This document shows, piece after piece, positions 1-6,042 of a stretch of 10,766 nt of DNA. The notes under the pieces were generated by a model. It made no database searches, was not told the DNA's origin, and saw only the letters and a program-made list of their open reading frames with translations. The DNA comes from an uncultured Eubacteriales bacterium (lineage in GTDB: Bacteria; Bacillota; Clostridia; Lachnospirales; Bianqueaceae): assembly GCA_900322165.1 (NCBI GenBank), contig ONYR01000171.1, positions 1 to 10,766 on the forward strand, read 5' to 3'. A program made the translations under genes and the position numbers. Position 1 is the stretch's first letter, and every line of letters starts with the position of its first letter.

Positions 1-1
1 A

Positions 2-697
2 GAGGTGCGAGGCGAATATTTCTGCGAGACAGTGTACGGCCTGACCATGGACTGCGCGAAAACGGTCGCAGGACTGGCAGAGGGAGTATTGCAACGTGAT
101 CCTAAGGCGGTTCAGGCGCTGATGGAAGCCCTGATCAAGGTCGGTGTCGCGATGAGCTATGTGGACTGTTCCAGACCGGCTTCCGGAAGCGAGCATCACC
201 TTTCCCATTATTTTGAGATCCGCGGCATTCTCGAGCACCGGCCGTATTTTGCCCATGGCATCGACGTCGCCTATGCCTCGGTTGTGACCGCGCAGATCCG
301 CAATGCGATCCTGAGCGAGACAGAAAACGGAAGGATCCCGGCGTACCTTCCGCGAAAGAGGGAAGCGTGGGAGAAAGATATCCGGCGCATCTATACCACA
401 AGCGCGGACGGCGTGCTGGCCCTGCAGCAAAAGCTCGGATGGTACGAAGCGGACGAGGAAGCCTCGAAAGCACTCGCTGCAAAGTGGGAGCGGATCCGCG
501 AGATCCTGAAGATTGCTCCGCGCGAGGCGGAAGCGAGACAGTTGGTCGAGGCGATCGGGCTTTCCATGCAGGAGTTTAAAACCATGTACGGAAAGGCATG
601 GATCGATGACGCGATCCTTTACGCGAAGGATCTGAAGGATCGATACTCGGTGCTCTGGCTCTGGTATGAGTATTTTCGCAGCGAACCCTGGCTTTGA
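2..697 (+). CDS. araM: sn-glycerol-1-phosphate dehydrogenase (AraM/EgsA type), 3' part only
   Basis: Enzymes of this iron-dependent-alcohol-dehydrogenase-like family reduce dihydroxyacetone phosphate to sn-glycerol-1-phosphate with NAD(P)H in the cytoplasm, using a bound metal. The visible part is about 231 residues; the family is near 390-400, so the N-terminal Rossmann domain lies to the left of the window. The reading frame is already open at base 2. The GTG at 5 is therefore not a credible start and serves here only as residue 1. The diagnostic block SRPASGSEHHLSHYFE is at residues 56-71, with a histidine cluster (64, 65, 68), and a second block, FAHGIDVAY, carries His84. His68 and His84 are 16 apart, which suits the two metal-ligand histidines of the family; the third ligand is outside the window. 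The rest is the helical C-terminal domain. Assignment rests on motif recognition; glycerol dehydrogenase is the main alternative. Confidence 0.77.
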   Translation, partial: EVRGEYFCETVYGLTMDCAKTVAGLAEGVLQRDPKAVQALMEALIKVGVAMSYVDCSRPASGSEHHLSHYFEIRGILEHRPYFAHGIDVAYASVVTAQIRNAILSETENGRIPAYLPRKREAWEKDIRRIYTTSADGVLALQQKLGWYEADEEASKALAAKWERIREILKIAPREAEARQLVEAIGLSMQEFKTMYGKAWIDDAILYAKDLKDRYSVLWLWYEYFRSEPWL

Positions 698-706
698 AGT
701 CATTCT

Positions 707-746
707 GAAGATTCACGAATGTGGCTCTTCCGGATTGATATTTTTT
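707..746 (+). terminator. Weak possible terminator after the dehydrogenase gene
   Basis: An imperfect hairpin pairs 707-716 with 721-730 around a GAAT loop: five clean pairs at the base, one mismatch, one G-U pair, then three pairs. A run of six T residues (741-746) follows, but only ten bases after the stem, so this is not a classical intrinsic terminator. It is the only hairpin with a T run before the next promoter. Confidence 0.28.
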
Positions 747-759
747 AGTCAGAAACAGT

Positions 760-787
760 TTGCAAGCGGCATGTTTTCGGGTATAAT
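760..787 (+). promoter_or_regulatory. Sigma-A-type promoter for the DUF4250-gpmI unit
   Basis: A TTGCAA -35 element (760-765) and a perfect TATAAT -10 element (782-787) are separated by 16 bases. Transcription would start near 794, giving a leader of about 26 bases before the ATG at 820, with a CGGAGG ribosome binding site at 809-814. This is one of the two best promoters in the window. Confidence 0.72.
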
Positions 788-819
788 ACCCTATAGTCTG
801 TTCAAATGCGGAGGATGCA

Positions 820-1008
820 ATGTTACCGGGAGATGCCCATATTCTGCTGAGTTATGTGAATACGCAGCTGCGGGATCACGATCTGTCGCTGGCGGATCTG
901 GCCGCGGAGAAGGATAGTTCCGAAGAAGAGATCCTGGAGAAGCTGAAGGCGATCGGCTATGTGTACCGGGAAGACCTTCGAAGGTTTGTCCCGGAAGAAA
1001 GCGCCTGA
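820..1008 (+). CDS. DUF4250 domain-containing small protein
   Basis: This 62-residue protein fills essentially the whole DUF4250 family, whose members are about 60 residues and common in Clostridia. Family-like features are the N-terminal MLPGDAHILLSYVNTQLRD segment, an acidic middle (DSSEEEILEKL, residues 32-42), and the closing KAIGYVYREDLRRFV (residues 43-57). The layout of two helices around an acidic turn resembles a small helix-turn-helix or adaptor fold, but that is inference and the function is unknown. There is no signal peptide or membrane segment. The ATG at 820 is preceded by CGGAGG at 809-814 and by the strong promoter at 760-787. gpmI follows after 63 bases with no terminator between, so the two are probably co-transcribed. 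Codon usage resembles the neighbours. Confidence 0.85.
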   Translation: MLPGDAHILLSYVNTQLRDHDLSLADLAAEKDSSEEEILEKLKAIGYVYREDLRRFVPEESA

Positions 1009-1071
1009 AGGCACCCGCCTGAGAGACGTGACGGCGATACCATTCCGCAATGGATATAGAAGGAGATTAAA

Positions 1072-2667
1072 ATGAGACAAAAACCTGTTGTACTGATGGT
1101 TCTTGATGGCTTCGGCCTTTCCGACATTCATGAGGCGAACGCTGTGTATATGGCGAAGACCCCGAACATCGACAAGCTGATGGCAGAGTGCCCGTTCCAG
1201 AAGGGCTATGCCTCCGGCCTTTCCGTCGGTCTTCCGGACGGTCAGATGGGCAACTCGGAAGTCGGCCACATGAACATCGGCGGCGGCCGCATCATTTACC
1301 AGGACCTGACCTTGATCACCAAGTTTATCGAAGACGGCGATTTCTTCAAAAACGAAGAGCTGCTGCTTGCGATCAACAACTGCAAAGAACACAATTCTGA
1401 TCTGCACCTCTGGGGACTGCTTTCGGACGGCGGCGTTCACAGCCACAACACGCACCTCTACGCGCTGCTGGAGATGTGCAAGCGCGAAGGCCTTGAGAAT
1501 GTTTACGTGCATCCGTTCTTCGACGGACGTGACACGCCTCCGGCATCCGGCAAGGGCTACCTGCAGGAGCTCGTCGACAAGATGAAGGAGATCGGTGTTG
1601 GTAAGGTAGCGTCTCTCTCCGGCCGTTACTATGCGATGGACCGCGACAACAACTGGGACCGTATCCAAAAGGCGTACGATTCGCTCGTTCTCGGCGAAGG
1701 AATCAAGGCGACCGATCCGGTTCAGGCGATGCAGGAATCCTATGACAACGGGGTCACCGATGAGTTTGTCATCCCGACCGTTATTACCGACGAAGAGGGC
1801 AAGCCGCTCTCCGTTGTGAAGCCGAACGATTCCGTTATCTTCTTCAACTTCCGTCCTGACCGCGCCCGCGAGATCTCCAAGGCGTTCTGCTTCAGCGATG
1901 AAGACATGGCAGCGCAGGAGGGCGATCCGGAAAACACCAAGTGCATCAAATATCTCAAGCGCGCGAGAGGCTACATGCCGCTGACCTACGTCTGCTTCAA
2001 GGACTATGATCCGACGATCCCGAACAAGTACGTCGCGTTCAAGAAGCAGGAGATCAACAATAACTTCGGTGAATACCTTGCCAGCCTTGGCATGAAGCAG
2101 CTGCGTCTTGCCGAGACCGAAAAGTACGCGCACGTCACGTTCTTCTTCAACGGCGGCGTGGAAGAGCCCAACAAGGGCGAGGACCGTATCCTTGTCAATT
2201 CCCCGGCCGTTGCGACCTACGACCTCAAGCCGGAGATGAGTGCGCCGGAAGTCAGTGAAAAGCTCAATGCCGCGATCCTCGGCGGTGAGTACGATGTTAT
2301 TATCATCAACTTCGCGAACCCCGACATGGTCGGACATACCGGTGTCCTTCCGGCCGCGATCGCAGCCGTCGAGTGCGTGGATCAGTGTGTTGGCGAGGCA
2401 GTCGAAGCCCTTAAGAAGGTGAACGGTGTCATGTTCATCTGTGCGGACCATGGCAACGCGGAGCAGATGATCAACTATGAGACCCGTCAGCCGCACACCG
2501 CACATACGACCAATCCGGTTCCGTTCATCCTTGTGAACTATGATCCGGCTTATACCCTGGCGGAAGGCGGACGCCTTTGCGACATCGTTCCGACACTGCT
2601 TGAAGTCATGGGACTTGAGCAGCCGAAAGAGATGACCGGCCATTCTCTGCTGGTGAAGAAACAATAA
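1072..2667 (+). CDS. gpmI: 2,3-bisphosphoglycerate-independent phosphoglycerate mutase
   Basis: This cytoplasmic glycolytic enzyme interconverts 3- and 2-phosphoglycerate through a phosphoserine intermediate and two metal ions (manganese in Bacillus-type enzymes). All key residues are present. LDGFG carries Asp12 and GQMGNSEVGH carries the phosphorylated Ser62. HSHNTH begins at His123, and FDGRDTPP carries Arg153. GRYYAMDRDNNWDR carries Arg185 and Arg191, and NFRPDRARE carries Arg261 and Arg264. EKYAHVTFFFNGG carries Lys351, NPDMVGHTG carries Asp418 and His422, ADHGNAEQ carries Asp459 and His460, and PHTAHT carries His478. At 531 residues it is longer than the usual 510. Numbering matches Bacillus enzymes up to Arg264 and is about 15 ahead at the lysine, which places an insertion at residues 265-350. 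AAGGAG at 1060-1065 precedes the ATG by six bases. It is the second gene of the DUF4250 unit and ends in a strong terminator. Confidence 0.97.
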   Translation: MRQKPVVLMVLDGFGLSDIHEANAVYMAKTPNIDKLMAECPFQKGYASGLSVGLPDGQMGNSEVGHMNIGGGRIIYQDLTLITKFIEDGDFFKNEELLLAINNCKEHNSDLHLWGLLSDGGVHSHNTHLYALLEMCKREGLENVYVHPFFDGRDTPPASGKGYLQELVDKMKEIGVGKVASLSGRYYAMDRDNNWDRIQKAYDSLVLGEGIKATDPVQAMQESYDNGVTDEFVIPTVITDEEGKPLSVVKPNDSVIFFNFRPDRAREISKAFCFSDEDMAAQEGDPENTKCIKYLKRARGYMPLTYVCFKDYDPTIPNKYVAFKKQEINNNFGEYLASLGMKQLRLAETEKYAHVTFFFNGGVEEPNKGEDRILVNSPAVATYDLKPEMSAPEVSEKLNAAILGGEYDVIIINFANPDMVGHTGVLPAAIAAVECVDQCVGEAVEALKKVNGVMFICADHGNAEQMINYETRQPHTAHTTNPVPFILVNYDPAYTLAEGGRLCDIVPTLLEVMGLEQPKEMTGHSLLVKKQ

Positions 2668-2681
2668 GGATTTATATTTTC

Positions 2682-2718
2682 AAAAAGCGTGTGAAAACCT
2701 GATTCACACGCTTTTTTT
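2682..2718 (+). terminator. Rho-independent terminator after gpmI
   Basis: The arm GCGTGTGAA (2687-2695) pairs perfectly with TTCACACGC (2703-2711) around a 7-base loop. The stem is extended by A5 on the left against T on the right and is followed by seven T residues (2712-2718). The gpmI stop codon ends at 2667, 14 bases before the structure. The flanking A run would also allow some termination from the other strand, though no gene converges here. Confidence 0.93.
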
Positions 2719-2761
2719 CGTACCGACTTGGAGGAAGTGCTCGATAACTTTTTTAAAAATA

Positions 2762-2785
2762 TGTATAAAAGTGCAGAAGTATACA
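2762..2785. promoter_or_regulatory. 24-bp dyad, candidate operator upstream of the TetR gene
   Basis: TGTATA (2762-2767) and TATACA (2780-2785) are perfect inverted half-sites separated by 12 bases. The dyad centre is exactly the palindromic TGCA at 2772-2775. TetR-family regulators often bind partly palindromic sites of this length near their own gene. The dyad lies about 36-59 bases upstream of the candidate -35 element of the regulator gene. Function is inferred from symmetry and position only. Confidence 0.35.
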
Positions 2786-2820
2786 CAGTCAAAGGAAAAT
2801 TACTTTTTTCTTTCGTAAAT

Positions 2821-2849
2821 TTATCATAAAATGTCTGCGAATATATATT
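2821..2849 (+). promoter_or_regulatory. Candidate promoter of the TetR-family gene
   Basis: TTATCA (2821-2826, four of six consensus bases) and TATATT (2844-2849) are 17 bases apart. The predicted start near 2856 leaves a leader of about 74 bases. The surrounding region is A/T-rich, so chance matches are likely. An imperfect 23-bp inverted repeat (AAAGGAAAA at 2791-2799 against TTTTTCTTT at 2805-2813) lies just upstream. Confidence 0.35.
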
Positions 2850-2929
2850 CAGTGCAGCAAGGCCGATCCGGGCATGTTTTCCCTTAGGAGAGACAGGTTC
2901 GAGCCGGCAAAACCAAGAGGGAAAGGACT

Positions 2930-3457
2930 ATGGAAAAGAAAAAAACGTCAAGAGAGTATCTGGAACTGTCCGCACTGGAGCTGCTGACAGAGTGGCCGAT
3001 CAACAAGGTGACCGTAGAGGATATCGTCCAGAACTGTAGTATCAGTAAGCGTACGTTCTACAATTACTTCCGAGACAAGAATGAGCTCGTCAGTCAGACC
3101 TACATCCATCTGCTGGAGAAATACTTCGAGCAGAGAGAGATATCCCTCAGCGGGTTTATTCGTTTCTTTGTCCAGACATCATTTGAGAACCGGCAATTCC
3201 TTCGCAACGCGATCATTTACACCGAGCAGAATAATATCTGTGATTCCTTGTATGAACCGGTAGGGGATCAGCTGTTCAGGGCAAGCAACGTGGAAAGCAA
3301 GAACAGTTTCAGCGAACGGGAGAAACTGGCAGCTACGTTTGTTGCCTATGGAATGGTCGCCTTCCTTGCTGACACCGCTTCGCACGGTTATAACTACAAG
3401 CCGGAAGAAATGATCAGCTTCTTTGAAAACGGAATTCCGAAAGTCTTAAAAGGATAA
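2930..3457 (+). CDS. TetR/AcrR-family transcriptional regulator
   Basis: This cytoplasmic DNA-binding regulator has 175 residues, at the short end for TetR proteins and similar in size to the DhaS-like subgroup. The N-terminal three-helix domain spans about residues 5-52. The helix-turn-helix is clear: KVTVEDIVQNCSISKRTFYNYF (about 26-47), followed by the typical RDKNELV. The remainder (about 60-175) is the helical ligand-binding and dimerisation domain, and it does not reveal a ligand. The ATG at 2930 is served by AGAGGGAAAGGA just upstream. The gene stands alone: the gpmI terminator lies before it, and a hairpin terminator after it separates it from the convergent glycosyltransferase gene. 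Two dyads upstream suggest self-regulation. No adjacent gene on its strand is an obvious target; the MATE exporter further right is a conventional type of TetR target, but no site links them. Confidence 0.88.
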   Translation: MEKKKTSREYLELSALELLTEWPINKVTVEDIVQNCSISKRTFYNYFRDKNELVSQTYIHLLEKYFEQREISLSGFIRFFVQTSFENRQFLRNAIIYTEQNNICDSLYEPVGDQLFRASNVESKNSFSEREKLAATFVAYGMVAFLADTASHGYNYKPEEMISFFENGIPKVLKG

Positions 3458-3485
3458 TCACGGTGAAACGACCGGAGCATAGAAA

Positions 3486-3515
3486 GAGGCACCTCAGTCT
3501 GAGGTGCCTCCTTTT
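3486..3515. terminator. Terminator between convergent TetR and glycosyltransferase genes
   Basis: An 11-bp perfect stem, GAGGCACCTCA (3486-3496) with TGAGGTGCCTC (3500-3510), closes on a GTC loop. On the plus strand it is followed by CTTTT. On the minus strand it is followed by TTTCT, so it can also serve the glycosyltransferase transcript that ends at 3534. The plus direction is the better one, though its T run is short. Confidence 0.82.
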
Positions 3516-3533
3516 GCTGTCTGAGAGTTGGTT

Positions 3534-4910
3534 TTACAGGAAACGGTCCGGACGGTCGAGGTTGGTGATAAGCTTGTCGATCCGGTCGATCATCTTTTCC
3601 CGGTTCTCGATCATTTTTTCATGATGTTCGTCGCGGCGGCTCTCGAGTTCAGAGCGAAGCGAGAGCATCTCAGCGCGGAATTCAAGCGCTTTGGCCGTCT
3701 GGCGGAAGAATTCATCGGTCATGGTGCGGTGCTTGGGGTAGAGACCGTGACGGTAATTGTCAATGACGATCTCATAGCGGGCGTAGGCGTTCTTTACCGA
3801 AGCTTCCCAGGACATGTAGAGGTTGTCCTGAGCGCCTTGTCCGATCTGCTTCATCAAATCGAAATTGCCGCAGACTTTCTTCAGTACAGCGGCCATCGAA
3901 TCAGCATTCTCTTCGATCAGGAGTCCGCTCTTGCCGTCTTCGACATCCTCCGCCGCGCAGCTTCCGGCGACAAGCACGCTTCCGAGCGCACAGGCAGCTG
4001 CCTCGCGGACAACGAGACCGTTGGTGTCGAAGGTCGAAGGGAAGAGGAAAAGATCCGCGCGGCAGTACCAGGCGCGGATCACGTTGCGGTCGTGGATCGG
4101 ATCAACAAAGATCACCTTTTTATCCAGACCGAGCTGAGCGGCATACGCTACGACATCATCCTTGTCACCGCCTCCGCCGATCATGACCATGCGGAAATCG
4201 ATACCGGCCTCATCGAGCTGCTTCAGGGCATCGAGCGTGATCCGAAGGCCTTTGTACCACATCATGCGGCCGACGAAAAGGAAGACCGGCACGCCTTCAG
4301 GAAGATCGTACCCGGCGCAGGCGGCGCTGACCTCTTCCTCCGAAACACGGCCTTTCGGGAAATCGACACCGTTAGGCATAACGATATAGTCACCCTTGTA
4401 GCCAAGGCTCTTCAGGTTTTCACCGGCTCCATGGCTGACGACCCAGACCTCATCCGCGGAGGAAATGTTTTCAACGAGAAGATTTGTCGCTTCCGCTCTC
4501 ACGAGCTTATTCTTAACCGCGTTGGCGATATCGATATCAAATTTGGTGTGGTAGGTAAAGACGATCGGGGCATCGATCTCTTCGCGCAGGGATCGAGCGA
4601 TCATCGAAGAGGCAATCGGGCAGTGGCTGTGAATAATGTCGAACCCGGGGCTTGCAAGCTGATCGAGGAGCTTTGCATCAAACGGCCAGCCGGCACGGTA
4701 ACCGACAAGCTTGGTGACATCGATGCTGGGGTAGCGCACGATCGGAAAATCGTACGGGCTGTCATCCGCGTTCGGATAATAGGGCGTGACAACGGTGGCC
4801 TTGCCAAGCTCATGGGTAATAATGTTGGCGTAATTGGTGACCGCGTTGGCGACTCCGTCGATCGCCGGCGGGAAGGAATCGTTTAACAGACAGACGTTCA
4901 GTTTTTCCAT
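3534..4910 (-). CDS. GT4-family glycosyltransferase with C-terminal coiled coil
   Basis: This GT-B fold glycosyltransferase (458 residues) resembles enzymes that move a sugar from a nucleotide donor to diacylglycerol or another envelope acceptor; the exact acceptor is inferred. The N-terminal acceptor domain begins LLNDSFPPAIDGVANAV (residues 8-24, the glycine-containing loop) and includes HSHCPIA (94-100). The C-terminal donor domain begins near 205 and shows VGRMMWYKG (213-221) and FPSTFDTNGLVVREAAA (290-306). In this last block the usual E-x7-E pair is Asp295 and Glu303. Residues from about 397 to 452 are charged and helical (EFRAEML, EHHEKMIENREKMIDRIDKL) and probably form a coiled coil or amphipathic tail, which could mediate membrane contact. 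There is no signal peptide. The ATG at 4910 has ACGGAGG seven bases upstream. It follows dus after 35 bases on the same strand, so the two are probably one transcript. GT4 assignment is firm, substrate is not. Confidence 0.9.
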   Translation of the reverse strand: MEKLNVCLLNDSFPPAIDGVANAVTNYANIITHELGKATVVTPYYPNADDSPYDFPIVRYPSIDVTKLVGYRAGWPFDAKLLDQLASPGFDIIHSHCPIASSMIARSLREEIDAPIVFTYHTKFDIDIANAVKNKLVRAEATNLLVENISSADEVWVVSHGAGENLKSLGYKGDYIVMPNGVDFPKGRVSEEEVSAACAGYDLPEGVPVFLFVGRMMWYKGLRITLDALKQLDEAGIDFRMVMIGGGGDKDDVVAYAAQLGLDKKVIFVDPIHDRNVIRAWYCRADLFLFPSTFDTNGLVVREAAACALGSVLVAGSCAAEDVEDGKSGLLIEENADSMAAVLKKVCGNFDLMKQIGQGAQDNLYMSWEASVKNAYARYEIVIDNYRHGLYPKHRTMTDEFFRQTAKALEFRAEMLSLRSELESRRDEHHEKMIENREKMIDRIDKLITNLDRPDRFL

Positions 4911-4945
4911 GAGAAAACCTCCGTAAGCAGTAGAATAGATCGGTC

Positions 4946-5929
4946 TTAATAGTCCGGATACTCCGAGAAATGAGCTCCCGCAAGGAGGGACTCACGTTCA
5001 AACATGCGGGAAGCGGTCGCTTCATAGGCAGAGAGGCGTGTGGCTTTGCGCACTTCCTTCCAGTATTTGCGGCCGTTCGTAAACATGAGATGCCAGTAGG
5101 GCCAGAGCTCCTTCATGCGGTGCAGCAGCTGCGCATCGCCGGAGAGCATCGCTTTGTTTTGAGTCAGCAGTTCGTTGTGAAAACCGATAAAGGCTTCCTT
5201 TGTCAGTCCTGCGCCGCCCTGAAGCTGCCTTGCCAGCGACGGATCCGCAAGCATGCCGCGGCCGAGCATCACCGCATAAGCGGTGGGAAAGTCCTTGGCA
5301 ACCGCGTTCACATCCTCCGCGGTAAAGAGATTGCCGTTAAAGGAGAGGGGAGCCTTCGCGTTTTCGATTGCGTAAGCGAAGCGGTCACGGTGCACCTCGC
5401 CTTTATAGAACTCCGTGCGGACGCGCGCATGAATGATCAGTTCCGAAAGCGGGTAGCGGTTGTAGATCTCCAGGATCCGAATGAATTCGTCCGGGTCTTC
5501 CTTTCCGAGTCTGGTTTTGACGGAGATGCGAAGCGGTTTTTCCGCTTTCTCGTTACCATTAAAGATCTCGTCCAGAACCCGATCGAGCATGTCCGGCTCC
5601 GCAATGAGCCCGCTGCCTTTTTTCTTGGAATAGACGGTTCCCGACGGACAGCCCAGATTGAAATTGACCTCATCAAAGCCGCGCTCCGCAATGACACCAA
5701 CGGCCCAGAGAAAATGCTCAGCGTCGTTGGTAAGAAGCTGCGGAATGACCTTCAGGCCGTGATTGTTCTCCGGCTCGATCTCGCGCCATTCCTTTGTCTG
5801 GAAGCTGTGGTGCTGGTTCGGGGAAAGAAACGGAGTGAAATAGCGATCGACCCCACCGAACCAACGGGCAAAGGCCAGCCGATAGATATAGTTGGTAATG
5901 CCCTCCATGGGCGCCATTTCGACAATCAA
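4946..5929 (-). CDS. tRNA-dihydrouridine synthase
   Basis: This FMN- and NADPH-dependent enzyme reduces specific uridines in tRNA to dihydrouridine. The 327-residue length and motifs are typical. MAPMEGIT (5-12) is the flavin-binding start and NFNLGCPSGTV (89-99) carries the catalytic Cys94. KKKGSGL (102-108) and SVKTRLG (136-142, with Lys138 and Arg140) follow. HARVRTEFYKGEV (167-179, with His167) and FNGNLFTAED (197-206) come next, then MLGRGMLADP (221-230), which binds the FMN phosphate. The helical C-terminal domain contacts tRNA. The start is a TTG at 5929: AAAGGA sits nine bases upstream, whereas the in-frame ATG at residue 5 has no ribosome binding site. An ATG overlapping the AAAGGA (minus strand) is out of frame. 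The gene is divergent from the MATE exporter and upstream of the GT4 gene. Which Dus subfamily it belongs to is not clear. Confidence 0.95.
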   Translation of the reverse strand: MIVEMAPMEGITNYIYRLAFARWFGGVDRYFTPFLSPNQHHSFQTKEWREIEPENNHGLKVIPQLLTNDAEHFLWAVGVIAERGFDEVNFNLGCPSGTVYSKKKGSGLIAEPDMLDRVLDEIFNGNEKAEKPLRISVKTRLGKEDPDEFIRILEIYNRYPLSELIIHARVRTEFYKGEVHRDRFAYAIENAKAPLSFNGNLFTAEDVNAVAKDFPTAYAVMLGRGMLADPSLARQLQGGAGLTKEAFIGFHNELLTQNKAMLSGDAQLLHRMKELWPYWHLMFTNGRKYWKEVRKATRLSAYEATASRMFERESLLAGAHFSEYPDY

Positions 5930-5954
5930 GACAAAGCATCCTTTCGGGAATTAA

Positions 5955-5983
5955 TTGCATGGCAAGAATGTGCTTGCTTGCAA
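5955..5983. promoter_or_regulatory. Imperfect inverted repeat in the dus/MATE divergent promoter region
   Basis: TTGCA (5955-5959) and GCAAG (5962-5966) pair with CTTGC (5973-5977) and TGCAA (5979-5983). This gives ten pairs, a 2x1 internal mismatch and a 6-base centre. The right arm coincides with the TTGCAA -35 element of the exporter promoter, so a bound protein could block it. Regulatory function is inferred. Confidence 0.35.
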
Positions 5984-6006
5984 ATGAAGCATAAAAAGTT
6001 TATCAT
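5978..6006 (+). promoter_or_regulatory. Promoter of the MATE-hydrolase unit
   Basis: TTGCAA (5978-5983) and TATCAT (6001-6006, five of six consensus bases) are separated by 17 bases, with a predicted start near 6013 and a leader of about 30 bases. The same -10 region reads TATGAT on the other strand (6007-6002), pointing toward dus, although no good minus-strand -35 element is visible. Confidence 0.58.
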
Positions 6007-6042
6007 ATTTTACACGAAAAAGATAGAAGGAGATTCGTTTAC

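Noticed and set aside
1040..1053. Short hairpin CCATT-CCGC-AATGG before gpmI as a terminator or riboswitch
   Set aside because: Only five pairs, no T run and no larger fold around it.
823..2664. A 613-codon open frame on the minus strand opposite DUF4250 and gpmI
   Set aside because: It mirrors gpmI, whose full catalytic residue set proves the plus strand. Codon bias in moderately G+C-rich genes removes antisense stops. The translation is rich in Arg, Val, His and Asp with no recognisable domain and no ribosome binding site.
3528..4886. A 452-codon open frame on the plus strand opposite the GT4 gene
   Set aside because: Antisense shadow: the minus-strand frame has clear GT4 motifs and a ribosome binding site, while this translation has none.
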